Positions 28,173-36,849 of a DNA stretch of 64,000 bases are shown one piece after another. Source of the stretch: Oscillatoria princeps RMCB-10 (GTDB lineage Bacteria; Cyanobacteriota; Cyanobacteriia; Cyanobacteriales; Oscillatoriaceae); NCBI GenBank assembly GCA_019359235.1, contig JAHHHT010000010.1, positions 62,001-126,000 on the forward strand, given 5' to 3'. Under the pieces are notes generated by a model. The model was given only the letters and a program-made list of their open reading frames with translations. It did not search any database and was not told the origin of the DNA. The translations under genes and the position numbers were made by a program. Each line of letters starts with the position of its first letter. Within the stretch, counting starts at the first letter, position 1.

Positions 28173-29210
28173 TTATCCCGGCTCCGTAACAGCCGGTTGC
28201 TGCTCCTTTTTTTGATACTGGGACTGAATGCGCTCCAGCACCTGGTTATCAATAGCTTCCTTAGCCAAGCGAATGGCGTTGCAAATCGTCGGTGCCTGGG
28301 ACGCCCCGTGGCTGATAATGCAAACACCGCCCACACCCAGCAGCAAGCCGCCCCCATGCTCAACATGGTCAATGCGCTGCTTAATCCGCTTCAGGTTCGG
28401 CTGCAGCATCGCCACGCCAATCTTGCCGTTGACACCCCGCACCAACTCATCCTTAAGCACCTGCAGCACCACTTCGCCCACCGCCTCGGCGAACTTCAGC
28501 AGCACATTGCCCACAAAGCCATCGCAGACAATCACGTCAAACTTAGCCGACAGCACATCTCGCCCCTCCGCATTGCCAACAAAGGGAATGTGCGGATTGT
28601 CTTGCAGCATTTGGTGAGTGCGCACTGCCAAGTCATTGCCCTTAGAGGGTTCCTCACCGATATTCAGCAACCCCACCTTCGGTTCTGCCACACCCAGGAC
28701 GTACTTGCTGTAAATCGTCCCCATCGCAGCAAACTGCTCCAAAAACTTGGGCCGGCAGTCCACATTAGCCCCCACATCCAGAATCAGCACCTGCTTGTCA
28801 GGCACGATAGTTGGCAGCACCGCACCAATAGCAGGCCGGTCAATTCCCGGCAGGCGGCCCAGTCGCAGCAGAGCGGCGGCCATTGCCGCCCCTGAGTGGC
28901 CCGCTGAAACCACCGCATCAGCTTTTCCTTGCTTCACCAAATCCATCGCGACGTTGATAGAGGCTTTCGGCTTGCGCTTAAGCGCACTCAAAGGCTCCTC
29001 ATGCATCTCGACCGTACCTTCAGCCGGCACAATTTCTGGCAGTGGGGAATGGCGCTGCTGCACGGAGGCTTCTATTTGCTGAGGTGAGCCCACCAGCAAA
29101 ACCTCCACGCCCAATTCCTCCTGTGCCCTGAGCGCTCCAGCCACTATCTCGGCTGGAGCGTGGTCCCCGCCCATAGCATCAATTGCAATCCGTGCCCGTG
29201 TCGATCCCAT
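28173..29210 (-). CDS. plsX: Phosphate acyltransferase
   Basis: 345 residues. It converts acyl-ACP to acyl phosphate, feeding glycerolipid synthesis. The N-terminal RIAIDAMGGDHAP is diagnostic, and SVQQRHSPLPEIVPAEG, SAGHSGAAMAAALLRLGRLPGIDRPA, GNAEGRD, DVIVCDGFVGNVLLK and GGGLLLGVGGVCIISHG all match the family. Gene order plsX-fabH is standard in bacteria. The product acts as a peripheral membrane protein. Confidence 0.96.
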   Translation of the reverse strand: MGSTRARIAIDAMGGDHAPAEIVAGALRAQEELGVEVLLVGSPQQIEASVQQRHSPLPEIVPAEGTVEMHEEPLSALKRKPKASINVAMDLVKQGKADAVVSAGHSGAAMAAALLRLGRLPGIDRPAIGAVLPTIVPDKQVLILDVGANVDCRPKFLEQFAAMGTIYSKYVLGVAEPKVGLLNIGEEPSKGNDLAVRTHQMLQDNPHIPFVGNAEGRDVLSAKFDVIVCDGFVGNVLLKFAEAVGEVVLQVLKDELVRGVNGKIGVAMLQPNLKRIKQRIDHVEHGGGLLLGVGGVCIISHGASQAPTICNAIRLAKEAIDNQVLERIQSQYQKKEQQPAVTEPG

Positions 29211-29579
29211 TGATCATAGTCATAGAAACCTTACAAATTTTAGCAGATGGCTTTTGCCAGCTAGCACTCCTTGTGGACAGAATCTCAGCTCCCACCAGTG
29301 CTGACCAGCCTGACGAGAGCGCCCTTGGAACAGGGGGACAAGCGGCGCGTCAAATAGCAGCGCACTCACTAGACCAGGTGTCTTAACCACCTGCTATTAT
29401 CTGGAGAAATTTCAGCAGTCAGCCCCGAATACTGAACGTAGCTCTGAAAACTCAAAAATCAGCGGTCTCGGGTCAGGGTGAAGTGTTGGGCGATCGCTCA
29501 GATAATTCAAGCACCCGCCCGCAAGCGCCAAATCCCAGGCCGCACCTTTAATATTAATTTGTCTAAGGAAATCTCAGAA
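29211..29579. other. Divergent intergenic region between plsX and dacB
   Basis: Promoters for plsX (minus) and the PBP4 gene (plus) must lie here, but I cannot place them with confidence. A GCGATCGC octamer occurs at about 29490. A GTG at 29478 is in frame with dacB but has no ribosome site. Confidence 0.5.
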
Positions 29580-30899
29580 ATGCTGGAGTTATTGAGTTCA
29601 GGTTTGCTCTCCCTGTGGCTGGAGGGGGCGGGGATGCGCCCAAACCCGCTGGATGCCTTCACCCTGCTGGCAGGACCGGGCATCCCCGGATTTGCCATCG
29701 ACTCAGAGCCCGAAACGGCGGCGTCAGCCACCGTGCGGCAATACCTGCAAGAGTTAGCAGCCAAAGGACTGCTGAAAGACGCTCAGGGGATTTGGCTGCA
29801 GTCGGGGCCGGTGTTGCTGGCCAGCAACCAGGGCAATGTTCCCCTGCCGGCTGCCTCTCTGACCAAGATTGCCACCTCTTGGGCGTCATTAAAAACCTGG
29901 GGGCCGGCCCACCAGTTCCAGACCGAGTTCAGCGCCACCGGCCCGATTAAAGATGGGGTAGTCCAGGGGGACTTAGTAATCGCCGGCGGCGGCGATCCGC
30001 TGTTTGTCTGGGAGGAAGCAATCGCCGCCGGCAACGCCCTCAACCAGATGGGCATCAAGCGCGTCACCGGCAACTTAATAATCGCCGGCAATTTCTCCAT
30101 GAATTTCGAGTCCGATCCCGTTCGCAGCGGCGAGTTGCTAAAACTTGCCCTCGACTCCAGAACCTGGCCGCGAGAGGCTCAATTGCGCCACTCCAACATG
30201 CCGGCGGCAACCCCCAAACCCCAAATAGAGATTGCCGGTGCCGTCACAGCGGTCAAAAAACTTCCCGACAGCATTCCCAACAAGCAGCTGCTATTGCGGC
30301 GCAAGTCCCTGCCCCTGAGAGACATTTTGAAAGAAATGAACGTTCACAGCAACAACGAAATCTCCCAGATGCTGGCGGATGAAGTGGGAGGGGGGCCGGT
30401 GGTGGCCCAGCTAGCGCTCGCCGCTGCCGGCGTCCCGCCCCGAGAAATCCAGCTGCTCAACGGTTCCGGACTCGGACAGGAGAACCGCATTTCCCCCAGA
30501 GCCGCCTGCGCCTTATTTGTGGCCATTCAGCGCTACTTGCAACCCTACGGACTGACGGTTGCCGACCTGTTTCCAGTCTTTGGGCGCGATGGCGGCACCC
30601 TGGACTACCGGCACATGCCCCAGGCATCCGTCGTCAAAACCGGCACCCTCTCCGATGTCAGCGCCCTAGCCGGCGTCCTGCCCACCCGCGACCGAGGCCC
30701 AGTCTGGTTTGCCATCATCAACAGAGGCGAAGATATCGAAGGCTTGCGGGCCCAACAAGACACCTTCCTGGAGCGCCTGCAAAAGGAGTGGGGAGCTCCC
30801 CCCGCCCCGATCGCAGCCATCACCTCCGGGTCCCCCCTCAACAGCGACAGCACCCGCCTCGGTGCCGCCAATCGCAACGAAATCCTCCTCGGCGGCTAA
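29580..30899 (+). CDS. dacB: D-alanyl-D-alanine carboxypeptidase / endopeptidase (PBP4, S13 family)
   Basis: 439 residues from ATG 29580, preceded by AAGGAAA nine bases upstream. The three serine-transferase motifs are in order: SLTK (Ser about 93, LPAASLTKIATSW), SNN (about 257, NVHSNNEISQML) and KTGT (about 352, VVKTGTLSDVSALAG). Family segments DLVIAGGGDPLF and LLNGSGLGQENRISP are also present. It trims peptidoglycan side chains or cross-links in the periplasm. The N-terminus is hydrophobic but not a clear cleavable signal (LELLSSGLLSLWLEG), so the export mode is uncertain. No operon partner. Confidence 0.92.
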   Translation: MLELLSSGLLSLWLEGAGMRPNPLDAFTLLAGPGIPGFAIDSEPETAASATVRQYLQELAAKGLLKDAQGIWLQSGPVLLASNQGNVPLPAASLTKIATSWASLKTWGPAHQFQTEFSATGPIKDGVVQGDLVIAGGGDPLFVWEEAIAAGNALNQMGIKRVTGNLIIAGNFSMNFESDPVRSGELLKLALDSRTWPREAQLRHSNMPAATPKPQIEIAGAVTAVKKLPDSIPNKQLLLRRKSLPLRDILKEMNVHSNNEISQMLADEVGGGPVVAQLALAAAGVPPREIQLLNGSGLGQENRISPRAACALFVAIQRYLQPYGLTVADLFPVFGRDGGTLDYRHMPQASVVKTGTLSDVSALAGVLPTRDRGPVWFAIINRGEDIEGLRAQQDTFLERLQKEWGAPPAPIAAITSGSPLNSDSTRLGAANRNEILLGG

Positions 30900-31176
30900 A
30901 ATCACCTCGTTCCCAGCTCAAGCTGGGAACGCCTGCTGTGTGAGCGCTCGCGGTGCGAAGCACGGCTCCGCCTCATATCATGTCCGGTGAATTGACCTTA
31001 AAAAAGACCCTCACCCCCATCCCCTCTCCCAAAATGGGAGAGGGGAGAAAAAATCCAGTCTTTTTCTTACGCCCCCTCTCCCCTTGTGGTCGAGGGGGTT
31101 GGGGGGTGAGGGGGCATTTTTCAGATTAATCTACCGGATATGATATTACACTTTTCGTTTCTTCCCTTCTCCTTCC
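30900..31176. repeat. CCCTCACCCCC / GGGGGTGAGGG inverted repeats
   Basis: The gap between convergent dacB and lptC carries an inverted pair around 31010-31115 with G-rich and C-rich arms, plus a CGTTCCCAGCTCAAGCTGGGAACG hairpin at 30909-30932. Either could terminate the two converging genes. Confidence 0.75.
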
Positions 31177-32457
31177 CTACTCCCCCCTCCCCGACTCAGG
31201 CACAATCTCCGTCACCACCGGCTCGCCGCCGCCTGTGACCGTGACAGTTTGCTGACTCAAATTCCCCACCGCTTTCGGTCCGTTCAAAGTCAGCGGCGGA
31301 TCGACCTGGCTGTACACCACATTACCTTCCGCGTCAATATCTTGAGTGGAAATATACCAAGTCATTCGGTCCGCGCTCATCCGGGACTGGCGGCGCTCCC
31401 CGGCACCCCGCACACTGCCGGTGAGGTAGCATATTTTTTGTTTGATGTCAACCCATCCCTGGTTGCCGGTAAAAGTCAGTTGCTCGCTCTCGTGAACCAC
31501 CGTCACCGGCACCTCCGAGCGAACGGTTTCAGCGTTTAAATCCCAAGTCATCGATTCGCTAGTCACCCGCGCGGGAGGGTCGAGCAAATTCACCCGAGCA
31601 TTTTGTTTGAGGGTAGCGGTTTTGGCTTTCAGGTTGACCTCGCCCCGACCGGCAGTTGCCCGCTCTTTCAAAGTTTTGCCCTCATAGCGGTCAATCTGAA
31701 CCGGCAGGTCCCCAGTCACGAGTTCCCTGTTCATCTCCCAGAGGACGTGTTCGGTGCGCAGCTGCAGGGGCGGGTCTGCAGAAGTCGCCACCACAGTGCC
31801 GGTTAATTCCATCCGGCGCATGCGGCTTTTCATGCGCCCTTCTTGAGCGGAGGCGGTGACTTGCTTGTGGGTGCCGGTGAGATTTTTGCGGACAATTAAA
31901 ATATCCTGATCCGGACGCCACTCCAGCTCATCCCCGCGCAGCACGGCTCCATCTTGCATGTCCGCAGCCACAATATCGTCAAACAGAAACAGCCTCTTGC
32001 CATCCTGGTGAACTTCCCCGCGCTTCCCTTTCAGGCGAAACACGAGTTTGCCATCTTGGAAGAGTTCGCCGTCAGGATTCTCAACGCGAGCCACTTCCTG
32101 ATTTTTGGTGTAATTGGCCGCCATTGCCTTAACTTTCCAGAGCAGCTGACCTTTTTCGTCCGCCGCTTCCAGGGTGATGTCCTTAAGGGTTAAGCGGCCA
32201 GGCTCAGGCGGGAGCTGAGCTGGAGACGGTTGAGCGGTCGGGCGCGGCTTATTGCTGCAAGCCGCGCTTCCCAACAGCAGCGCCCCGACAAGGAAAAAGT
32301 AAAAAGGCCACTCCGAACGGCCTCCGCCACCCCCAGAGTTTTTTTCAGTTGGGGGGGGACTGGGGGGAGGGCAAAAGAAAGAATTTTTTCTATTTTTTTC
32401 TTTTGACTTTTTACTTTTAACTTTTAAAGCGCTGCTGCTATCGTTCAGACCGGTCAT
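31177..32457 (-). CDS. lptC: LPS export periplasmic protein LptC (lipoprotein-like)
   Basis: 426 residues. After a hydrophilic N-terminus comes a hydrophobic stretch ending in a lipobox (FYFFLVGALLLGSAAC, Cys about 67), then repeated beta strands of the LptC/LptA jellyroll type: ITLEAADEKGQLLWKVKA, NPDGELFQDGKLVF, LFLFDDIVAADMQDG and MTWDLNAETVRSEVPVTV. LptC bridges the inner-membrane transporter to LptA during lipopolysaccharide export. At 426 residues it is about twice the proteobacterial length, normal for the cyanobacterial form. Residues about 28-47 (PPPSPPPTEKNSGGGGG) come from repeat-like DNA, so the true start may be later. Its ATG overlaps the end of the upstream NYN gene by 20 bases, so the two are co-translated. 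Confidence 0.85.
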   Translation of the reverse strand: MTGLNDSSSALKVKSKKSKEKNRKNSFFCPPPSPPPTEKNSGGGGGRSEWPFYFFLVGALLLGSAACSNKPRPTAQPSPAQLPPEPGRLTLKDITLEAADEKGQLLWKVKAMAANYTKNQEVARVENPDGELFQDGKLVFRLKGKRGEVHQDGKRLFLFDDIVAADMQDGAVLRGDELEWRPDQDILIVRKNLTGTHKQVTASAQEGRMKSRMRRMELTGTVVATSADPPLQLRTEHVLWEMNRELVTGDLPVQIDRYEGKTLKERATAGRGEVNLKAKTATLKQNARVNLLDPPARVTSESMTWDLNAETVRSEVPVTVVHESEQLTFTGNQGWVDIKQKICYLTGSVRGAGERRQSRMSADRMTWYISTQDIDAEGNVVYSQVDPPLTLNGPKAVGNLSQQTVTVTGGGEPVVTEIVPESGRGE

Positions 32458-33046
32458 CTATCATGCCAATGCTGGACAGGGGGCGGTAGGTATAGTTGCT
32501 GTGACGGGGAGTTTTTTGGATATCTTCTTTGATACTTTCCAGGTCTATATAGCGGTCGGCAACGTTGATCAAGCTGTCGCTCGTCATAGAGCGCAAGCTC
32601 ACCACTTCCACGCGGACGCCGCGATAGCTGACAGCATCCACAGCGTAAGCCAGGTCGCCATCGCCGCTGACCAAAACAGCCGTGTCGTAAGAGCCCACCA
32701 GCGCCATCATGTCCACAGCAATTTCCACATCCAGGTTAGCTTTTTTGGAGCCATCTGGCAGCTGCACCAGTTCCTTAGAGATGACGCGGTAGCCGTTGCG
32801 GCGCATCCACAGCAAGAATCCCTGCTGTTTTTCATTGCTGGGATCGACGCCCGTGTAGAAGAACGAGCGCAGCAAGCGCGAGCCGGCGGTCAGCCGGCAC
32901 AGCAATTTGGTGTAGTCGATTTCAATCCCCAGCTGCAAGGCAGCGTAGAACAAATTGGAGCCGTCAATAAAAATGGCCACTCGACCGCGATTTTCCAAAA
33001 CTTGTTCTGGGGTAAATAGTTCGTTGTTTTCTGGATGAGCCAACAT
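32438..33046 (-). CDS. LabA-like NYN domain protein (putative ribonuclease)
   Basis: 202 residues. The NYN/PIN-like domain carries the expected acidic residues: VAIFIDGSNLFYAA, KANLDVEIAVDMM and VLVSGDGDLAYAVD. These residues bind metal in PIN-fold nucleases. The family includes LabA, which shapes circadian gene expression in Synechococcus, and the NYN group is predicted to process RNA. The C-terminal 40 residues are less conserved. It overlaps lptC by 20 bases on the same strand; whether the link to lipopolysaccharide export is functional is unknown. Confidence 0.88.
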   Translation of the reverse strand: MLAHPENNELFTPEQVLENRGRVAIFIDGSNLFYAALQLGIEIDYTKLLCRLTAGSRLLRSFFYTGVDPSNEKQQGFLLWMRRNGYRVISKELVQLPDGSKKANLDVEIAVDMMALVGSYDTAVLVSGDGDLAYAVDAVSYRGVRVEVVSLRSMTSDSLINVADRYIDLESIKEDIQKTPRHSNYTYRPLSSIGMIDDRSER

Positions 33047-33186
33047 GGTTGTTATGCCTCGGGTTTTTTATGAAAAAATTTGATACGGCCTTTCCTAACT
33101 TTTAGCATTTATTTAGCACTGCCTGCAGGGTAGGAACCTGATGCCTGAAACACCGGCATTTTTGCTGCCGGTGCTGGGGGCTAGCG

Positions 33187-35358
33187 TTAGGGCGAAACCG
33201 ATTCGACGGGTTCCAAGCGCTGAAACACGGGCTTGGCTTCGCCCAGGGGCTGGGAAGCCGGCAGGGTTCCCCAGCGGGCGTGGGTGGAAAAGGGAGCCGC
33301 AACAGCAATCGCCGCCCGGTCGTTAAAGTCGATCTCCCTGTGTGGGGAGTCGGGGGCATTGGGCTGCGCCGACAGGGGGGGAAGGGCGCTGACGCCTTCT
33401 CCTGGAGGACTTGTGTCAGTGCTGAGTGCCTTGGCGGGTGTCTTGATGTTTGCCGCTGGGGAGTCCCCGCCGACAAACTCTTGTTTGAGGGATTGCAAAT
33501 TCCCAGACAGGGCTTGGCGACCGGCTGCAAACAGTGCGTAGCGGTATATAAACCAGATCGTATATCCTATCCCGATCGCTTCCAAGGTGGGGGATACCAG
33601 GGGAATGTCATTAATCCCCCTGGCTAATTCCAGAAGCGCATTGCCCGGAACAATCGCCAGCAGCAGCAGAAGGACGGCGACCAGGAGCCCTTTGGTTTCT
33701 GCCAGAGCGTCTGCCAGATAGGCCGGCGCTTGAGCGAAAGGGCGGAGAACCTTCGACCACCGCAGCTCCCACTGAGGTGAGGCGGCTTCAAATGCCGGTG
33801 CTGCGGAGGGTGCCGCACCGGGGAGGGCCACCAAATCCAAGCTGCCAGCTGCTGCCGGCGGTTGGGGCTTCTCGGTGAGCTGAGGTAGCGGCTGGAGCTT
33901 AAAGCCCAACTGCCGGTAAATCTCAGTGCTGATCTTGGGAATAATCGGCGACAGCAGGTAGGCGGCGAGGCGAACGGACTCCAAAACGCTGTAGAGGACT
34001 TCCTCGACTTCTCGCTGCTGCCCTTGTTTGTGCAGCGTCCAGGGTGCCCGTTCGTCAATATATTTATTGCAGGCTCTCACCAGGGCTAAAATTGCTTCGC
34101 ACCCAGAGCTAAACGCCAAGGATTCGTAAGCCCGAGCCACTTCTTCCCCTAAGGTCAGCCCCCGAGCCTTCAGCGGGTTGTCGCTGGGAATGTTTTCACC
34201 CGCAACGCTGGGGACGCAGCCACTGCCATACTTGCGGGCCATTCCCAGGGTGCGGTTGAGCAAATTGCCCAGGTCATTGGCCAAGTCGGCGTTGAGGATA
34301 TTGACAAACCGGGTTTCGTTGAAATCCCCGTCTTTGCCAAATTCGATTTCCTTGAGGAAGTAGTAGCGCACTGCGTCGGAGCCATAGCGGCTGACCAGTG
34401 AGGCGGGATCTATGACATTGCCCAGAGTTTTACTAATTTTCTGGCCATCTTTGGTTAAAAAGCCGTGCCCAAACACCCTCTCGGGCACCGGCACTCCTGC
34501 TGACATTAACATCGCCGGCCAGTAAACGGCGTGGAAGCGCAAAATATCTTTACCGATCAGGTGCAGGTTTATTGGCCACCATGTCCCTAGGGCAGTGGAC
34601 AGCGCCGGCTCCTCATCCGGTTCCAGCAGAGCCGTCACGTACCCCAGCAGGGCGTCAAACCACACATAGAGGGTGTGTTTGGGATCGGCGGGCATGGGGA
34701 AGCCCCAGTCGAGGTTAACCCGGGAGATGGAAAAGTCTTGCAGTCCCTGCGCCACAAAGTTGAGGACTTCATTGCGCCGGCTTTCCGGTGAGATAAAATC
34801 GGGACGCTCCCGGTAGAGGGCTTCCAGCTGGCTTTGATACTTAGAAAGCCGGAAGAAGTAGTTTTGCTCGTCCCGCCACTCCGCTTCCTTGTTGGGGTGC
34901 AGGGGGCAGCGGTGTCCGTCAAGCAGGTCGCGCTCCTCTTTGAATTCTTCGCAGGAGACGCAGTACCAGCCTTGCTGCCGGCCCGAGTAGATGTCCCCAG
35001 AGTCCCAGACGCGCTGGAAAAATTCGCTGACGATCGCTTGGTGGCGAGGCGAGGTGGTGCGGATGAACCGGTCGTACTGGATGTCGAGTTTGTCCCAAAG
35101 CCCGTCAAAGGAGGCTGCAATCGTGTCGCAGTGATCCTGGGGCGAAAGGCCCAAGGACTCGGCGGTGCGCTGAATTTTCAGGCCGTGCTCGTCGGTGCCG
35201 GTAATCAGCAGCACCTGCTTGCCCCGCAGGCGCTCAAACCGCGCCACCACATCGGCGGCGATCGTGGTGTAGGCGCTGCCTATGTGCGGCACGTCGTTTA
35301 CATAGTACAGGGGTGTTGTCAGCGCAAATGTGTTTTTACTTTTATTGGTAGAGGTCAT
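33187..35358 (-). CDS. metG: Methionyl-tRNA synthetase with C-terminal CAAD membrane domain
   Basis: 723 residues against about 520-540 for a plain cyanobacterial MetRS. The catalytic core has the HIGH-type motif VPHIGSAYTT (about 24-33), TGTDEHG, a Cys-containing knuckle (YCVSCEEF) and the KMSKS-type motif DGQKISKTLGN. After the anticodon-binding helices, residues about 535-625 form two hydrophobic helices around INDIPLVSPTLEAIGIGYTI and WFIYRYALFAAGRQAL, the CAAD domain known to tether some cyanobacterial aminoacyl-tRNA synthetases to thylakoid membranes. The last 95 residues are a Pro/Ser-rich tail. The enzyme charges tRNA-Met; the tail implies that it does so at a membrane. Confidence 0.93.
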   Translation of the reverse strand: MTSTNKSKNTFALTTPLYYVNDVPHIGSAYTTIAADVVARFERLRGKQVLLITGTDEHGLKIQRTAESLGLSPQDHCDTIAASFDGLWDKLDIQYDRFIRTTSPRHQAIVSEFFQRVWDSGDIYSGRQQGWYCVSCEEFKEERDLLDGHRCPLHPNKEAEWRDEQNYFFRLSKYQSQLEALYRERPDFISPESRRNEVLNFVAQGLQDFSISRVNLDWGFPMPADPKHTLYVWFDALLGYVTALLEPDEEPALSTALGTWWPINLHLIGKDILRFHAVYWPAMLMSAGVPVPERVFGHGFLTKDGQKISKTLGNVIDPASLVSRYGSDAVRYYFLKEIEFGKDGDFNETRFVNILNADLANDLGNLLNRTLGMARKYGSGCVPSVAGENIPSDNPLKARGLTLGEEVARAYESLAFSSGCEAILALVRACNKYIDERAPWTLHKQGQQREVEEVLYSVLESVRLAAYLLSPIIPKISTEIYRQLGFKLQPLPQLTEKPQPPAAAGSLDLVALPGAAPSAAPAFEAASPQWELRWSKVLRPFAQAPAYLADALAETKGLLVAVLLLLLAIVPGNALLELARGINDIPLVSPTLEAIGIGYTIWFIYRYALFAAGRQALSGNLQSLKQEFVGGDSPAANIKTPAKALSTDTSPPGEGVSALPPLSAQPNAPDSPHREIDFNDRAAIAVAAPFSTHARWGTLPASQPLGEAKPVFQRLEPVESVSP

Positions 35359-36058
35359 AAGTTACTGGAATAAACAACCCCTGTTGCCGACTTTCGCTCA
35401 TCCATGAGGGGCTTCAAGCTTCTATTTTACTGGTGATGCGTGCCTATTCGCGCTGCCCGAGTGACCGCCGCTGCCAGCCTGCCGCAGTACAGTGCCCCGA
35501 CAAATTTTTTATTTTTTTACCACAGTTCCAGGCTTTCGCTCACAATTTCAAGAATTCTTAAAATCTATTCAAGTCACCGCTGCAGGGAAGAGATGGCCAC
35601 AGTGAGCGACCCGGTTTGTTTAAGAAACCAGGTTTGTTGAGGGTGAATTGATGGCGCTGCACTCAACCGCTTTCTATCTTTCGCCAAATCGGCAAGGGCG
35701 AAAGGCCGGGACACTCTAAAATCTAGGAATTCTCCTCCCTGGCGGCTCGCAGAACTCGCGAGCCCCACAAGCCAGGCGGGAGATCGGCGCAAGCGTTGCG
35801 GCTTTGCAGGAGCGTCGGGACGTAGGGGTTGGATTCAACACCGGCCTTTTCGCCCCAGAGCGACCGAACGACCGAGCACGCTCGCTCCCCTGCGGTGCGC
35901 CCCGCTCAAATCCAGAAACGCGCTTACATGCGTTCCGCGCCCCACCTCTGGCGCTGCCGGCTTTCTATCCGCTGGCGCATGTCAAGTCGAGTAAACTAAT
36001 GTAAAGTTAGTGGGGAGCAACGGCGTTCATCCCAAGCTTCAATTCAGGCTGACCAGCT
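35359..36058. other. Intergenic region, no gene recognised
   Basis: The 700 bases between divergent metG and the acyltransferase gene contain a degenerate AGAAACC-type hairpin (35609-35637) and otherwise nothing that I recognise. Short frames here lack motifs and ribosome sites. Confidence 0.55.
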
Positions 36059-36781
36059 ATGTCTTTAAATGGCCCACTACAGATTTCGCGCTCGCTCCTG
36101 GCTGCTATGGGGACGCGCATGTTTGTCTGCCACGAGGACCGGATTCCCACCGGCTGTGCGGTGCTGGTGGTGAGCAATCACCGCAGCTTTATGGATGCGC
36201 CGCTGCTGATGGCAGCACTCGGGCAACCAATTCGCTTTGCTTGCCATCATTATATGGGTCAGGTGCCGGTGCTGCGCGAGATTGTCACCCAGATGGGTGC
36301 CTTCCCCCTGTCAGCGCCGGCCCACCGGGGGCAGCATTTTTTCCTGCAGGCGACCAAGCTGCTCGCCGCCAGACAGTGGGTGGGGGTTTTCCCAGAAGGG
36401 GGACAGCCAATGCTGCAGCCAACTCAGCCCGCAGAAGTGGGCGAGTTTCATCGCGGCTTCGCCCATCTGGCCATGCGTGCGCCGGTGCGGGATCTGGCGG
36501 TGCTGCCGGTGGCGATCGCCTCCAGTGAAGAGGACATCCGCTCCCTGGTGCCGGTGCGCCTGTTGAGTCTGTTTGACCCGGAAGAACCCCTGTTTAAGCG
36601 AGAAGGCTGGCACCCTGTGGTAATTTATAAACTTGTCACCCTCCTGATTGGCCGTCCCTATTGGATTGCCCCCTCCCACCGGCAAGCCTATCAAGGCAAA
36701 CAGGCAAAAACGCTTGTCGGTGACCTCATTGGTCACACTCATGCCGAAATTGCCGGTTTGCTGCGCTTTGGCTGTTGCTGA
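36059..36781 (+). CDS. Lysophospholipid acyltransferase-like protein (phytyl ester synthase-type half)
   Basis: 240 residues. The acyltransferase motifs are NHRSFMDAP (HX4D pair) and VGVFPEGGQPM (EGG in place of EGTR). The form VSNHRSFMDAPLLM, a C-terminal IYKLVTLLIGRP and the HRQAYQ segment recall the acyltransferase half of plant phytyl ester synthases and their cyanobacterial relatives, which make phytyl or acyl esters and triacylglycerol, more than PlsC. The next gene, 68 bases on, encodes the alpha/beta hydrolase half found in the plant fusion. No membrane helix is clear. Confidence 0.8.
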   Translation: MSLNGPLQISRSLLAAMGTRMFVCHEDRIPTGCAVLVVSNHRSFMDAPLLMAALGQPIRFACHHYMGQVPVLREIVTQMGAFPLSAPAHRGQHFFLQATKLLAARQWVGVFPEGGQPMLQPTQPAEVGEFHRGFAHLAMRAPVRDLAVLPVAIASSEEDIRSLVPVRLLSLFDPEEPLFKREGWHPVVIYKLVTLLIGRPYWIAPSHRQAYQGKQAKTLVGDLIGHTHAEIAGLLRFGCC

Positions 36782-36849
36782 CACCCCACGGCGGCTGCCG
36801 ACTCCCCCAATCCCTCAAACGCTGATAGATTTGAAGTCCCACTCCAACC

